A stretch of DNA of 64,000 nucleotides from positions 1-64,000 of the forward strand of contig JADGRA010000021.1 in NCBI GenBank assembly GCA_017881265.1. The letters are read 5' to 3'. The stretch comes from Myxococcaceae bacterium (GTDB lineage: Bacteria > Myxococcota > Myxococcia > Myxococcales > Myxococcaceae). Positions 47,946 to 56,589 of the stretch are shown in pieces. The translations under genes and the position numbers were made by a program. Every line of letters begins with the position of its first letter. Within the stretch, counting starts at the first letter, position 1. A model generated the notes under the pieces. The model was not told the origin of the DNA. It worked only from the letters and a program-made list of their open reading frames with translations, and did no database searches.

Positions 47946-50213
47946 TCAGAAGTAGAGGGTCGCCGACGCGTAGACGCCGATGGGGTTTCCTGGGGTGAAG
48001 GTGATGCCCGTCACGGGAGCCTTCTGGCTGTAGGGGGCCTCGCTCACCTGGTAGGTGGTGGCGAACTGCGCCTCGCGGTAGGCGCTGTCGAGCAGGTTTT
48101 GGATGGAGAGCCCCACCTCGACGAAGCGCCAGCGGTAGGCGCCGTAGAGGTCCATGACGAAGTACCCTTGCGCGTAGAGGGTGCGGTCCGGCGTCGCGGG
48201 CCGGGCCCCCACCCAGCGGGCGCCGAGCCGCGCACGGAAGCCGTCGAAGCCGGCCGGGTGGAAGACGCTGAGCCCCGCCTGCCCGGTGAACGTCGGCGCC
48301 AGGGCCACGGCATTCCCGTTGCCGACGTCCGTCGTATAGACGGCATGGGCCAGGGAGATGTCGAGGTCGGCCCACAGCCAGCTGAGAATCTGGTAGCGCG
48401 CCTCGAAGTCGAAGCCGTAGCGCCGGGTGGAGCCGGCCTCCTGCGTCGTCCCGTCGTCGGGGTTGAAGACGAATTCGGACTGCAGGTAGAGGAACCACAG
48501 CGCGCCGGCCAAGTCGAGGCGGCCGTCCAGCAGCGACAGGCGCGTCCCGACCTCCGCTCCCCAGGCCCGCGGGAGCGCCCCGACGCCGTTGCTGTACACA
48601 ATCGCCCGCGCGTCGTTGCTGTGAAAGCCGCCCCCGGCGTCCAGGTAAAGGTCCCACGCCGGCACGGGCGTGAAGACGGCCTGCAGCTTGGGGTTGACGA
48701 TGGCCTTCTGGACGACGCCGGTGCCCTGGTTGGGGTTGGCGCCGGGGGGCGGGTTGGGGTTGTAGGGGAGCTGGTTGGTGACGTTCCACTCGAAGAGGTC
48801 CGCCCGCACGCCAAGCAGCACCCGGGCCCATCGGGCAAAGCGGACGTCCTCCTGGGCGAAGGCCGCCAGGTCCGACTGGAAAATGTCCGAATTGTCACAG
48901 GCGTTGGTCACGGCTGGCAGGTCCACCCCGTCCACGGTGCCGGCGGGCGTGCAGTCGGCCAGCCGCACCCGCTTCTGGACGTGCCACAGGGCGACGTTTA
49001 TCGAGTCCAGCCGCGCCTGGGCGCCCAGCGTCGTCACCGTGCGCACCTCGCCGGCGTCGATGCGCTTTCGGTACAACGCGTTGAAGCCGGCGTAGACGCG
49101 GCTGTCGTCCTGCTCAATCTCGTCGAAGTGCGCCGGGTCGACCAGCTGAAAGGTGAAGTCGTTGTAGAGGCGCAGCACGTAGCGCACGACGTAGGCCGTC
49201 AGGAGAATCTGGTCCGCCGGGCTGGGGCGACTCTCAAGCGACAGCACCAGCATCTGCCGCTGAGTCTGGCCCCCCTCGGTGGGGTCGATGGAGCCGAAGC
49301 GGTTGAGCTGCCCGGAGTCCACGAAGAGGGCCGGGATTTGCCCGCTCGCGCTCCACTGGGAACCGTAGGCCGTGGCCAGGATGCTGATGCGCGTCGTCGG
49401 CGACACGTTGAACGTCGATTTGAAGAACAGGTTGTAGCGGAGCAACCCCTCCGGGGAGAGGAACGGGCCGTTGGTTCCGTCGACCTCCGCGGCGAACCAC
49501 GTCGGTGAGTCCTTTCCGAAGGGGCTCGCCACGCCGAGGACCCGCCAGGTGTCGAAGGAGCCGTACTCGCCCGTCACCGAGCTCTCGGGGAAGCTGCGCC
49601 TCGTGAGGAGATTCACCGCGCCGGCCGTGTCGAAGTCGCCCGTCTCGACGAAGTAGGGGCCCTTCGTCACCTGCACCCGGTCGATGGTCTCCGGGATGAG
49701 GAAGTGCAGGTCCGCGAAACCCTGCCCGTGCCCGTTGCTCGGAAGGTTGATGGGGACGCCGTCGATGTACAGCGCCACGTCGGTCCCGTGGTCCGCGTCG
49801 AAGCCACGCAGAAACAGCTGGTCGGCCTTTCCGCCCCCCTGGTGCTGGGCGATGACCAGTCCCGGGACGACGCGCAGGATGTCCTCGGGCGTCGGGTAGA
49901 AGCGCAGCTCGAGGTCCCGTTCCCGGATGGTGTCCGCCGAGGCGGCCGTGGTGGGAGCGGGCGCCTCCACCCGCGTCTCGAAGACGGACTTCTGAGACTC
50001 GGGCCGAGGCACGACGGGAGCCCCGGGGACGGACGCACCGGGCGGCGGGAGCGCAGATTCCTGGGGCATCTCCGACGGCAGCGCAGACGGGCCCGCTGCC
50101 GGCACGCCGGAGGAGACGGACGAGGGCTCTTGCGGCGGCAGCGCCTGCGCGCGCGCGCGAACGCCCGCGAGCAGAAGGACGAGCGCAAGGCCCGCCCGGA
50201 CAGACGGAGGCAT
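47946..50213 (-). CDS. TonB-dependent outer-membrane receptor
   Basis: A 755-residue protein. A signal peptide (RAGLALVLLLAGVRARA) is followed by a Pro/Ser/Ala-rich linker of about 55 residues and a TonB-box-like stretch (SVFETRVEAP). The plug domain has YPTPEDILRVVPGLVIAQHQ, then GGGKADQLFLRGFDADHGTD, YIDGVPINLP and IDRVQVTKGPYFVETGDF. The 22-strand barrel ends in the expected aromatic residue (SATLYF). It imports a scarce ligand using TonB energy; the ligand is unknown. The small membrane protein gene upstream on the same strand and the divergent HupE/DUF4331 genes are the likely partners. Confidence 0.93.
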   Translation of the reverse strand: MPPSVRAGLALVLLLAGVRARAQALPPQEPSSVSSGVPAAGPSALPSEMPQESALPPPGASVPGAPVVPRPESQKSVFETRVEAPAPTTAASADTIRERDLELRFYPTPEDILRVVPGLVIAQHQGGGKADQLFLRGFDADHGTDVALYIDGVPINLPSNGHGQGFADLHFLIPETIDRVQVTKGPYFVETGDFDTAGAVNLLTRRSFPESSVTGEYGSFDTWRVLGVASPFGKDSPTWFAAEVDGTNGPFLSPEGLLRYNLFFKSTFNVSPTTRISILATAYGSQWSASGQIPALFVDSGQLNRFGSIDPTEGGQTQRQMLVLSLESRPSPADQILLTAYVVRYVLRLYNDFTFQLVDPAHFDEIEQDDSRVYAGFNALYRKRIDAGEVRTVTTLGAQARLDSINVALWHVQKRVRLADCTPAGTVDGVDLPAVTNACDNSDIFQSDLAAFAQEDVRFARWARVLLGVRADLFEWNVTNQLPYNPNPPPGANPNQGTGVVQKAIVNPKLQAVFTPVPAWDLYLDAGGGFHSNDARAIVYSNGVGALPRAWGAEVGTRLSLLDGRLDLAGALWFLYLQSEFVFNPDDGTTQEAGSTRRYGFDFEARYQILSWLWADLDISLAHAVYTTDVGNGNAVALAPTFTGQAGLSVFHPAGFDGFRARLGARWVGARPATPDRTLYAQGYFVMDLYGAYRWRFVEVGLSIQNLLDSAYREAQFATTYQVSEAPYSQKAPVTGITFTPGNPIGVYASATLYF

Positions 50214-50274
50214 GAAAATCCCAAGGGGGGATGGCGAGGGGAGTGGCGGACGACGCTCGAGACGTCGTCTGCCG

Positions 50275-50655
50275 CTACGGAGCGCCGGCGACGGCCGGCC
50301 GCCACCACCGGGGCAGCAGCGGCGTGCGCCAGGCCGGTGCGGCCAGCGTCCACACGCGCTGCAGGAGGAGCGCCACCGCCAGGCACACCGCCGTCGCCGA
50401 GACGGCCAGCTGCAGGTGCTCGGGCGCACCGGGTGCGTGACGGTGGGTGGGCGCCGCGTCGCCCCGGGTGGGCCGCGCGGGGCGAGCGCTCAGGGCGTGC
50501 CGGAGCCAGCTCTGCTCGGCGCTGTCGCGCACGCGGGGTTCCCCGTGGGCCAGCACCGCGTGGGCAAGCGGCCCGAGCCCCAGGCCCCAGCCTAACAGCA
50601 GAAGTGCAAGGGGGGCTGCCCGCTGGCGACGCTGTCGCTCAGGGGAAGCAAGCAT
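50275..50655 (-). CDS. Small membrane protein upstream of the TonB receptor
   Basis: 126 residues from ATG 50655 (ATG 50679 is also possible). An N-terminal hydrophobic segment (APLALLLLGWGLGLGPLAHA) is a signal peptide or span. A short loop with His residues (THRHAPGAPEH) and a second span (LAVSATAVCLAVALLLQRVW) follow. I recognise no family. It is 61 bases upstream of the TonB receptor gene and divergent from the HupE-like gene. The topology would suit a small accessory to an uptake system. Confidence 0.6.
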   Translation of the reverse strand: MLASPERQRRQRAAPLALLLLGWGLGLGPLAHAVLAHGEPRVRDSAEQSWLRHALSARPARPTRGDAAPTHRHAPGAPEHLQLAVSATAVCLAVALLLQRVWTLAAPAWRTPLLPRWWRPAVAGAP

Positions 50656-50793
50656 GGAGGTTACCCCGGCGCGGCCCATGGTCCCTCAGGCTCCATTACG
50701 CAGACCCCTGCCCGCCGGATGCAAACAAAAAGGGCCCAGCGGTGCTGCACGCTTGCGTCCGGGAGCGCGTCAGCTTGCGTACAGTGCCTTGCC

Positions 50794-51885
50794 ATGGTGC
50801 CCACCGTCCGCGCTCGGCGCGCCGCCCGTCGTACCGGGACGGCCTTGCTGGCCCTGGCCCTGCTGCTGCGCGGGCCGGCAGCCCACGGTCACCTGACGCG
50901 CGTCTCCACGAGTGAGTGGAAGCTCGAGGAGGCCGCCGCCACCGCTGAGCTGCAATTTTTCCAAGGAGACTTCGTCGGGCTGATTCCCCCGGGACTCCCC
51001 GAGGCCGAGGTCGCCGCCCGGGTTCTCTCGCTGGTCACCGACACCGCATCCGTCCGGACGCGCCTGGGCCCGTGTTCGCTCGGGGCCCACGCGGTCGCCC
51101 CGAGCGGGGACGGCTGGACCATCCGGGCGCGCTGGAGCTGCCCCGGCGGCGGCGAGCAGTGGTCGGTGAAACTGGGCGTGCTGGAGCTGTTCCCGGCCGG
51201 GCACACGCACCTGGCCCGGGTGACGACGGCGGACGGCGAGGTGGTGGAGCGCATTGCCCGCAGCTCGCTTCCGGCCTTTGACATCGACGTCCACCCATCC
51301 GTCTGGGCTGCCGCCTGGCGCTTCCTGCGCCTTGGCGTCGAGCACATTTTCACCGGGTATGACCACCTCGCCTTCCTGCTAGCGTTGTTGCTGCTCGGCG
51401 GGAAATTCCTGGACCTGGTGAAGATTGTCACCAGCTTCACCATCGCCCACTCGCTGACGCTGGCGCTCGCGGCACTCGGGATTGTCCATCCGCCCACTCG
51501 CTGGGTGGAGGCGCTCATCGCGGCGAGCATCGTGGCGGTCGCTGGGGAAAACCTCTGGGCCCTGCGCGGCGGACAGGGCGGTAGCGCGCGGGTGGCGAGC
51601 GCCCTCCGGCACCGCTGGCGCGTCACCTTCGTCTTCGGGCTGGTGCACGGGTTTGGCTTCGCCAGCGCGTTGCAGGAACTGGGGCTCCCGCGGTCCGCCC
51701 TGGTGGCGGGGCTGGTGTCCTTCAACCTCGGCGTCGAGTTGGGCCAGCTCACCGTCGTCGCGCTGGCCTTCCCCGTCCTCTCCTGGCTGCGGAGCCTGCG
51801 GCACTTCGTCCCGAAGGGGCCGCGCTTCCTCTCCGCGGCCATCGCCGCCTTCGGCCTGGTGCTGCTGGTCCTCCGGCTGGCCTGA
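50794..51885 (+). CDS. HupE/UreJ_2-family membrane protein with exported N-terminal domain
   Basis: 363 residues. A signal sequence (GTALLALALLLRGPAAHG) leads a beta-rich domain of about 150 residues (VSTSEWKLEEAAATAELQFF to VVERIARSSLPAFDIDVHPS). The C-terminal half has about six membrane helices with the signature LGVEHIFTGYDHLAFLLALL, then VTSFTIAHSLTLALA, VEALIAASIVAVAGENL and FGLVHGFGFASAL. This is the HupE/UreJ_2 branch, often suggested to move Ni, Co or other metals. Conserved His and Asp in the first helix fit metal handling. The ATG at 50794 was chosen; a TACAGT box lies about 15 bases upstream. The DUF4331 genes follow after 196 bases. Confidence 0.85.
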   Translation: MVPTVRARRAARRTGTALLALALLLRGPAAHGHLTRVSTSEWKLEEAAATAELQFFQGDFVGLIPPGLPEAEVAARVLSLVTDTASVRTRLGPCSLGAHAVAPSGDGWTIRARWSCPGGGEQWSVKLGVLELFPAGHTHLARVTTADGEVVERIARSSLPAFDIDVHPSVWAAAWRFLRLGVEHIFTGYDHLAFLLALLLLGGKFLDLVKIVTSFTIAHSLTLALAALGIVHPPTRWVEALIAASIVAVAGENLWALRGGQGGSARVASALRHRWRVTFVFGLVHGFGFASALQELGLPRSALVAGLVSFNLGVELGQLTVVALAFPVLSWLRSLRHFVPKGPRFLSAAIAAFGLVLLVLRLA

Positions 51886-52081
51886 AGCACGGCCAGCGCC
51901 CAAAGCGGCTCACCGCCCGTCTTCGCGGTCCCGCAGCGGCGAGAGGGCCCGGCCCGGCGCCGCCCCATGGTCCCGTCCGGGCCGCTCACCGCAGGGGGTC
52001 CATGCATCCGGCGCTGCGTGGCGACCGTACGAGGGCAGCGCGGTCCAGTTTCCACGCACAGACACCCTTGGGAGGAAGTCC

Positions 52082-52783
52082 ATGACTCTGAAGACAGTCG
52101 GGCGGGCGGCCATGGCCGTCGCCCTGTTCGCAGCGCCGCTGGCGCTGGCAGCCGACCACCAGGACGGGCCTGCTGCCACGGCCGACCCGTCGGCAGACAT
52201 CACCGACGTCTTTGCCTGGATGAGCCCCGATGCATCGAAGGTGAATCTGGTGATGGACGTCTACCCAGCCGCCACCACCGCGTCGCAATTTTCCAACTCG
52301 GTGCAGTACGTCTTCCACACCTCCAGCCATCCCACTTTCGGGGCGGCGGTGGCGTCCTCGGTCAACGTTATCTGCACCTTTGACGCCTCCCAGAAAATCA
52401 GCTGCTGGGCCGGCAGCGAGTACGTGACGGGCGACGCGAGCTCCACCAGCGGAATCTCCAGCGCCAGCGGCAAGCTCAAGGTGTTCGCCGGGCTGCGCGA
52501 CGACCCCTTCTATTTCAACCTCGCCGGCTTCAAGAACACCGTTGCCACGGTCACGTCCGCCAAGGGTTCGCTCGGCTTCGACAGCAACGGCTGTCCGCTG
52601 CTGGACGGGCCGACGTCGGCCTTGCTGGTGAACCAGCTGAAGACCGCCCCCGACGGCGGCGTGGCGGAGGACCATTTCCTTGGCCTGAACGCTCTCTCCA
52701 TCGTCGTCCAACTCGACAAGTCCACCCTCACCGCGGGCGGACCGCTGGTGAGCGTGTGGGCAGCCACCCACGTCGCACCGTGA
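52082..52783 (+). CDS. Secreted DUF4331-family protein (first of two)
   Basis: A 233-residue protein with a signal peptide (GRAAMAVALFAAPLALA). The mature N-terminus ADHQDGPAATADPSADITDV, then FAWMSPDASKVNLVMDVYPA, is the DUF4331 opening. The segment GLRDDPFYFNLAGFK is the other clear landmark. Full-length DUF4331 proteins are about 400-550 residues; this one is short and is followed by a second gene resembling the C-terminal part, as if the family is split in two here. Function is unknown. GGGAGGAAG precedes the ATG. Confidence 0.85.
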   Translation: MTLKTVGRAAMAVALFAAPLALAADHQDGPAATADPSADITDVFAWMSPDASKVNLVMDVYPAATTASQFSNSVQYVFHTSSHPTFGAAVASSVNVICTFDASQKISCWAGSEYVTGDASSTSGISSASGKLKVFAGLRDDPFYFNLAGFKNTVATVTSAKGSLGFDSNGCPLLDGPTSALLVNQLKTAPDGGVAEDHFLGLNALSIVVQLDKSTLTAGGPLVSVWAATHVAP

Positions 52784-52794
52784 GGAATCCCACC

Positions 52795-53397
52795 ATGAAG
52801 AACACTCGCACCACTCTCCTCGGCGTGCTCGTGCTCGCCGCCTGCAGCAGCTCCACCACGCCCACCACGCCCGCTGCACCGACGCTTGGCACGCGAATCG
52901 CCGACCGGATGGGACGGGCCGCGGTGAACACCGCCCTTACCAACCCGTTCGACACCGTCACGGGCAGCTCCCCCAATGCCGTGAAGGACGCCTACAACTC
53001 CGTCGCCGACCCGACGATGTGGAGCTCGATGTTCAAGGCCAACATCAAGTCGAACCTGGCCATTCTCGACGGCCTGGACGCCACCTGTGGCAACCAGCTC
53101 ATCGCCGACGCCACCTCGCCCCGCTACGACACGCTGGCCGGTGTCCTGGTCGACGACCAGCTGTACCTCAACACCGCCAGCGGGACCTGCCAGGTGTACC
53201 TCGGCGTCGAGGCCAACGCCGTCAACGCCATCCACAACTCCGACTGCGGCGGCCGGACGCCGCTGGAGAACACCATCGACGAGACGTACTCGCTGCTGGC
53301 GATTGGCATGGCGAGCGGCGTCACCAACGGCATCATCTCCGACACCGACCACACCGCCAGTCTGTCCGACTTTCCCTTCCTGCAGTCGCCCAACTGA
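52795..53397 (+). CDS. DUF4331-like lipoprotein (second of two)
   Basis: A 200-residue predicted lipoprotein with lipobox VLAAC (Cys at residue 17). It has TRIADRMGRAAVNTALTNPF, then DTVTGSSPNAVKDAYNSVAD and NIKSNLAILDGLDATCGNQL. This resembles the C-terminal portion of DUF4331 proteins, where an xxRMGRPxVN phrase occurs. It starts 11 bases after the first DUF4331 gene with a GAGG ribosome site, and the TPR lipoprotein gene follows 4 bases later, so the three form one transcript. Surface or periplasmic location is likely. Confidence 0.78.
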   Translation: MKNTRTTLLGVLVLAACSSSTTPTTPAAPTLGTRIADRMGRAAVNTALTNPFDTVTGSSPNAVKDAYNSVADPTMWSSMFKANIKSNLAILDGLDATCGNQLIADATSPRYDTLAGVLVDDQLYLNTASGTCQVYLGVEANAVNAIHNSDCGGRTPLENTIDETYSLLAIGMASGVTNGIISDTDHTASLSDFPFLQSPN

Positions 53398-53401
53398 AAA
53401 C

Positions 53402-54628
53402 GTGAAGACGGCCGGTGCCAGTTCGCTCGTGCTGTGCCTGCTGGCCGTGGCCGGCTGCCGGAGCTCCGCTCCGGCGCCGGGGGACCTCGGGGACGCGCTC
53501 CGGACAACGGAGGGCGCCCTCGCTGCGTCCAACCTCGACGCGTTGATTGCCGGACGTGAGGCACTGGTCAGCCGGGACTCCCGCTTCGCCTCGGAGCGAA
53601 TGGTGCTGGTCGATTTGCTCCAGACGCGCGGGCAGCTGTTCGGCCGCCTGGCGGACTATGACCGCGCCGAGGAGGTGGCCGAGGCCGCCGTCGCCCGGGC
53701 CCCACAGTTGCCCGAGTCCTGGCTGGCCCGGGCAAGCAACCGCCTGGCGCTCCACCGCTTCGACGAGGCGTTGCAGGACCTCGAGGAGGCCAATCGCCGG
53801 GGCGCCGAGAAGGACGCGGTCGAGGCCCTGCGGGCCTCAGCGCTTCTGGCCCAAGGGAAGACGGACGAGGCGCTTGCCTTGCGGCGCCACGCCGTCACGC
53901 GCTGGGCGAGCACCTCCAACCTGAGTGCCCTCGCCGTCGCCGAGATGGCGGCCGGCGACCTCGCGCAGGCCAGTGCCCAGCTGGACACGGCGGTGCGCGC
54001 CTACCATGACGTGGCGCCCTTTCCGCTGGCCTTCATCGACTTCCAACGCGGGCTGATTGCCGAGGAGGCGGGAACCCTCGACCGGGCGAGCGCTCGGTAC
54101 CAGGCGGTGCTGCGCCGTCTTCCAGCACACGTCCAGGCGGCAGCCCACCTCGCCGCCCTGGAGCTCGCGCGCGGGCATGCGGATGCCGCCGCCCGGGCGC
54201 TTTCCCCCTTCGCGTCCTCGGACGAGCCGGAGGTGATGGCGCTTCGCGCCGACTTCCTGGAGCGCCAGGCCCAGCCGCAACAGGCGGAGCTGCTGCGCGG
54301 GCGCGTCGAGGCGCGGTACCACTCGCTCGTCGCGCGTCACCCCGAGGCATTCGCCGACCACGCGGCGCGCTTCCTGTTGACGCGGGATGCGCCGCGGGCG
54401 CTCGAGCTCGCCCGGCGTAACCTCGCCATGCGGGCGACGCCGGCGGCCTACGACTTGGCGCTAACGGCGGCGCAGGCCGCAGGCGATGCCATGCTGCGCT
54501 GTCAGCTTGCGCAGCAGGCGCAACGCCTCCCGCACTCCACCGTTCGCCTGAAGGCGCTGGCGAGCAACGCCCTTTCGGCTTGCCCGCCCACGGCGCTTCC
54601 CGTGCTGGCGGGCGTCCCGTCTCGCTGA
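53402..54628 (+). CDS. TPR-repeat lipoprotein
   Basis: A protein of about 408 residues from GTG 53402. A signal peptide with lipobox AVAGC (Cys at residue 19) is followed by helical repeats: YDRAEEVAEAAVARAPQLPE, then RLALHRFDEALQDLEEANRR, VAEMAAGDLAQASAQLD and AEEAGTLDRASARYQAVLRR. These are tetratricopeptide repeats, which bind other proteins. It is the last gene of the HupE/DUF4331 cluster. The frame is open far upstream inside the previous gene, but the signal peptide and the adjacent stop at 53397 favour GTG 53402. Confidence 0.8.
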   Translation: MKTAGASSLVLCLLAVAGCRSSAPAPGDLGDALRTTEGALAASNLDALIAGREALVSRDSRFASERMVLVDLLQTRGQLFGRLADYDRAEEVAEAAVARAPQLPESWLARASNRLALHRFDEALQDLEEANRRGAEKDAVEALRASALLAQGKTDEALALRRHAVTRWASTSNLSALAVAEMAAGDLAQASAQLDTAVRAYHDVAPFPLAFIDFQRGLIAEEAGTLDRASARYQAVLRRLPAHVQAAAHLAALELARGHADAAARALSPFASSDEPEVMALRADFLERQAQPQQAELLRGRVEARYHSLVARHPEAFADHAARFLLTRDAPRALELARRNLAMRATPAAYDLALTAAQAAGDAMLRCQLAQQAQRLPHSTVRLKALASNALSACPPTALPVLAGVPSR

Positions 54629-54950
54629 AGTCCCTGGCGCGGCAGCCTCCCGAGGACAACCGCCCCCGGCGAGACGAGACCGCCCCAGGGCCGCTCTCTA
54701 TTGCAAGGCGGGTGAGGGTGACGTCGGACACCGGGCAGTCCGGTTTGCCGCTACGACGCGCTGCGCTAACCAGTCGCGATGCTTGCGAGTTCTTCCAGCG
54801 CGGGGCTACAAGTCCGCCTCGGTCGAAGTCCCCGCTCACCGGACCTAGGTTCCTCCGCGCGGGTTTGTCTGGTCGTCCCGTTGTCGTCTGCGGTCTTGCG
54901 GGGTTTGCCTCTCGCGCAATGCGCCGGCGGCCTCCCCAAGGAGAGCGAAC
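54629..54950. other. 322-base leader and intergenic region before the glycolate operon
   Basis: No convincing gene is seen. It holds an inverted repeat ACCGG-N5-CCGGT (54730-54744) and an ACCTAGGT palindrome (54843-54850) flanked by GG and TCC, either of which could be an operator. The stretch 54860-54915 is T/G-rich on the plus strand (repeated TTGTC and TTGCGG), with no clear -24/-12 or -35/-10 pair. It ends with AAGGAG before the permease start. Tests for a tRNA fold in 54740-54840 were not convincing. Confidence 0.45.
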
Positions 54951-56582
54951 GTGACTTGGACGCAGGTCTACAACCCCCTCGGCAACCTGTATCTCTCGGC
55001 AATTGTAGCGGCCATTCCCGTCGTCGTTCTGTTAGGGGCCCTCGCCTTCTTCCACGTCAAGGCGCACGTGGCGGCGCTCCTGGGCCTGGCCGCGGCGCTC
55101 GCGGTGGCGCTCTTCGTCTACAGGATGCCGGCTTCGATGGCGTTCTCCGCTGCCTTCAATGGAGCGCTGTTCGGACTGCTGCCCATCGGGTGGATCGTCC
55201 TCAACGCCATCTTCATCTACGACATCACGGTCAAGACCGGAGACTTCGAGACGGTCAAGCACACCATCGCCGGGCTCGCCGGAGACCGGCGCATCCAAAT
55301 TCTTCTCATCGGCTTCTCCTTCGGAGCCTTCATCGAAGGTGCCTCGGGCTTCGGGACCCCGGTGGCCATCTGCGGCGCCATGCTGATTGGCCTCGGATTT
55401 CGCCCGCTGGCGGCTGCAGGCTTGGCGCTCATCGGCAACACCGCCCCGGTCGCCTTTGGAGCCCTCGGCACGCCCATCACCACGCTGGCGACAGTGACGG
55501 CGCTCCCGGTCGGGCTGCTTAGCGCGATGGTGGGACGCCAGCTGCCGTTCTTCTCGCTGATTGTGCCCTTCTGGCTGGTATGGGCAATGGCCGGCGCCGG
55601 AGGGATGGTCGAGGTCTGGCCGGCTTGCCTGGTGGCCGGACTCTTCTTCGCCATTCCGCAGTTCATCGTGAGCAACTACGTAGGGCCCGAACTGGTGGAC
55701 ATCATCGCCGCGGCCGTCAGCATCTTCGCGGTCTACGTCCTGCTCAAGTTCTGGCAGCCCAAGAAGATTTGGCGCTTCGAGGGCGAGGCCGCCGCCCCCA
55801 CCGATGGCCCCAAGCCGTCCGTGGGCGAAGCCTGGAAAGCCTGGATGCCTTGGCTGATTCTGTCGGTCTCCGTCTTCGTCTGGGGCTACTTCAAGCCGTT
55901 AATCAACAAAATCAGCAACCCGGTGTGGGAGAACCCGTGGCTGCACAAGCTGGTCCTCAAGGCTCCTCCGCTGGTTCCCAAGCCCACCGGGGAGGCCGCG
56001 ACCTGGGCGGTCAGCTGGTTGTCGGCCACCGGAACGGCCCTGTTGGTGGCAGGCATCCTCTCGGGCCTGCTTCTCGGCCTGAAGCCAGGCGACTTGGCGT
56101 CCACCTATTTGAAAACGTTGAACCGGGTGAAGTGGTCGCTCCTGACCATCGTCGCGATGCTGGCCCTGGGATTCGTGACTCGTTACTCCGGCTCGGACTC
56201 CACCATGGGCCTCGCCTTCGCCAGCACCGGTCACCTGTTCCCCTTCTTTGCCGCGATGCTCGGCTGGCTCGGCGTCGCGCTGACCGGAAGTGACACCTCT
56301 TCCAACGTCCTCTTCGGCAACCTGCAGAAGGTGACCGCGCAGCAGCTCGGCCTCAGCCCCATCCTGACTGCAGCGGCCAACAGCTCCGGCGGCGTGATGG
56401 GCAAGATGATTGACGCGCAGAGCATCGTTGTCGCCGGCGTGGCGACCGGGCAGCAAGGCGAGGAAGGCACCATCCTGCGCTACGTCTTCTTCCACTCCCT
56501 CGCGTTGGCCGTGTTGGTGGGCATCCTCGTGTACCTCCAAGCTTACACCTTCCCGGGCATGATTCCGCCGTACCACCCCTAG
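54951..56582 (+). CDS. L-lactate/glycolate permease (LctP family)
   Basis: A 543-residue polytopic membrane protein with about 12-14 helices. It begins [20 protein letters not shown], the LctP opening. The conserved segment [20 protein letters not shown] and the C-terminal [27 protein letters not shown] are clear family motifs. These carriers import lactate or glycolate with protons (E. coli LldP and GlcA). With malate synthase and GlcDEF downstream, glycolate (GlcA-like) is the more likely substrate, though lactate cannot be excluded. The GTG at 54951 has AAGGAG 8 bases upstream. The malate synthase gene follows 7 bases later. Confidence 0.93.
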   Translation: MTWTQVYNPLGNLYLSAIVAAIPVVVLLGALAFFHVKAHVAALLGLAAALAVALFVYRMPASMAFSAAFNGALFGLLPIGWIVLNAIFIYDITVKTGDFETVKHTIAGLAGDRRIQILLIGFSFGAFIEGASGFGTPVAICGAMLIGLGFRPLAAAGLALIGNTAPVAFGALGTPITTLATVTALPVGLLSAMVGRQLPFFSLIVPFWLVWAMAGAGGMVEVWPACLVAGLFFAIPQFIVSNYVGPELVDIIAAAVSIFAVYVLLKFWQPKKIWRFEGEAAAPTDGPKPSVGEAWKAWMPWLILSVSVFVWGYFKPLINKISNPVWENPWLHKLVLKAPPLVPKPTGEAATWAVSWLSATGTALLVAGILSGLLLGLKPGDLASTYLKTLNRVKWSLLTIVAMLALGFVTRYSGSDSTMGLAFASTGHLFPFFAAMLGWLGVALTGSDTSSNVLFGNLQKVTAQQLGLSPILTAAANSSGGVMGKMIDAQSIVVAGVATGQQGEEGTILRYVFFHSLALAVLVGILVYLQAYTFPGMIPPYHP

Positions 56583-56589
56583 GTTCGCC

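Noticed and set aside
50678-51976. CCCATGGTCCC occurring twice around the HupE-like gene as a possible operator
   Set aside because: Flanking bases differ and the core is a common palindrome, so two copies are not convincing.
51886-52081. Possible small gene between the HupE-like gene and the first DUF4331 gene
   Set aside because: The open frames there are shadows or lack a start with a ribosome site; it looks like a leader.
54740-54840. tRNA-like words (GCGCTAACCA, GGTCGAAGTCC) before the permease gene
   Set aside because: No acceptor stem or consistent D, anticodon and T arms could be formed on either strand.
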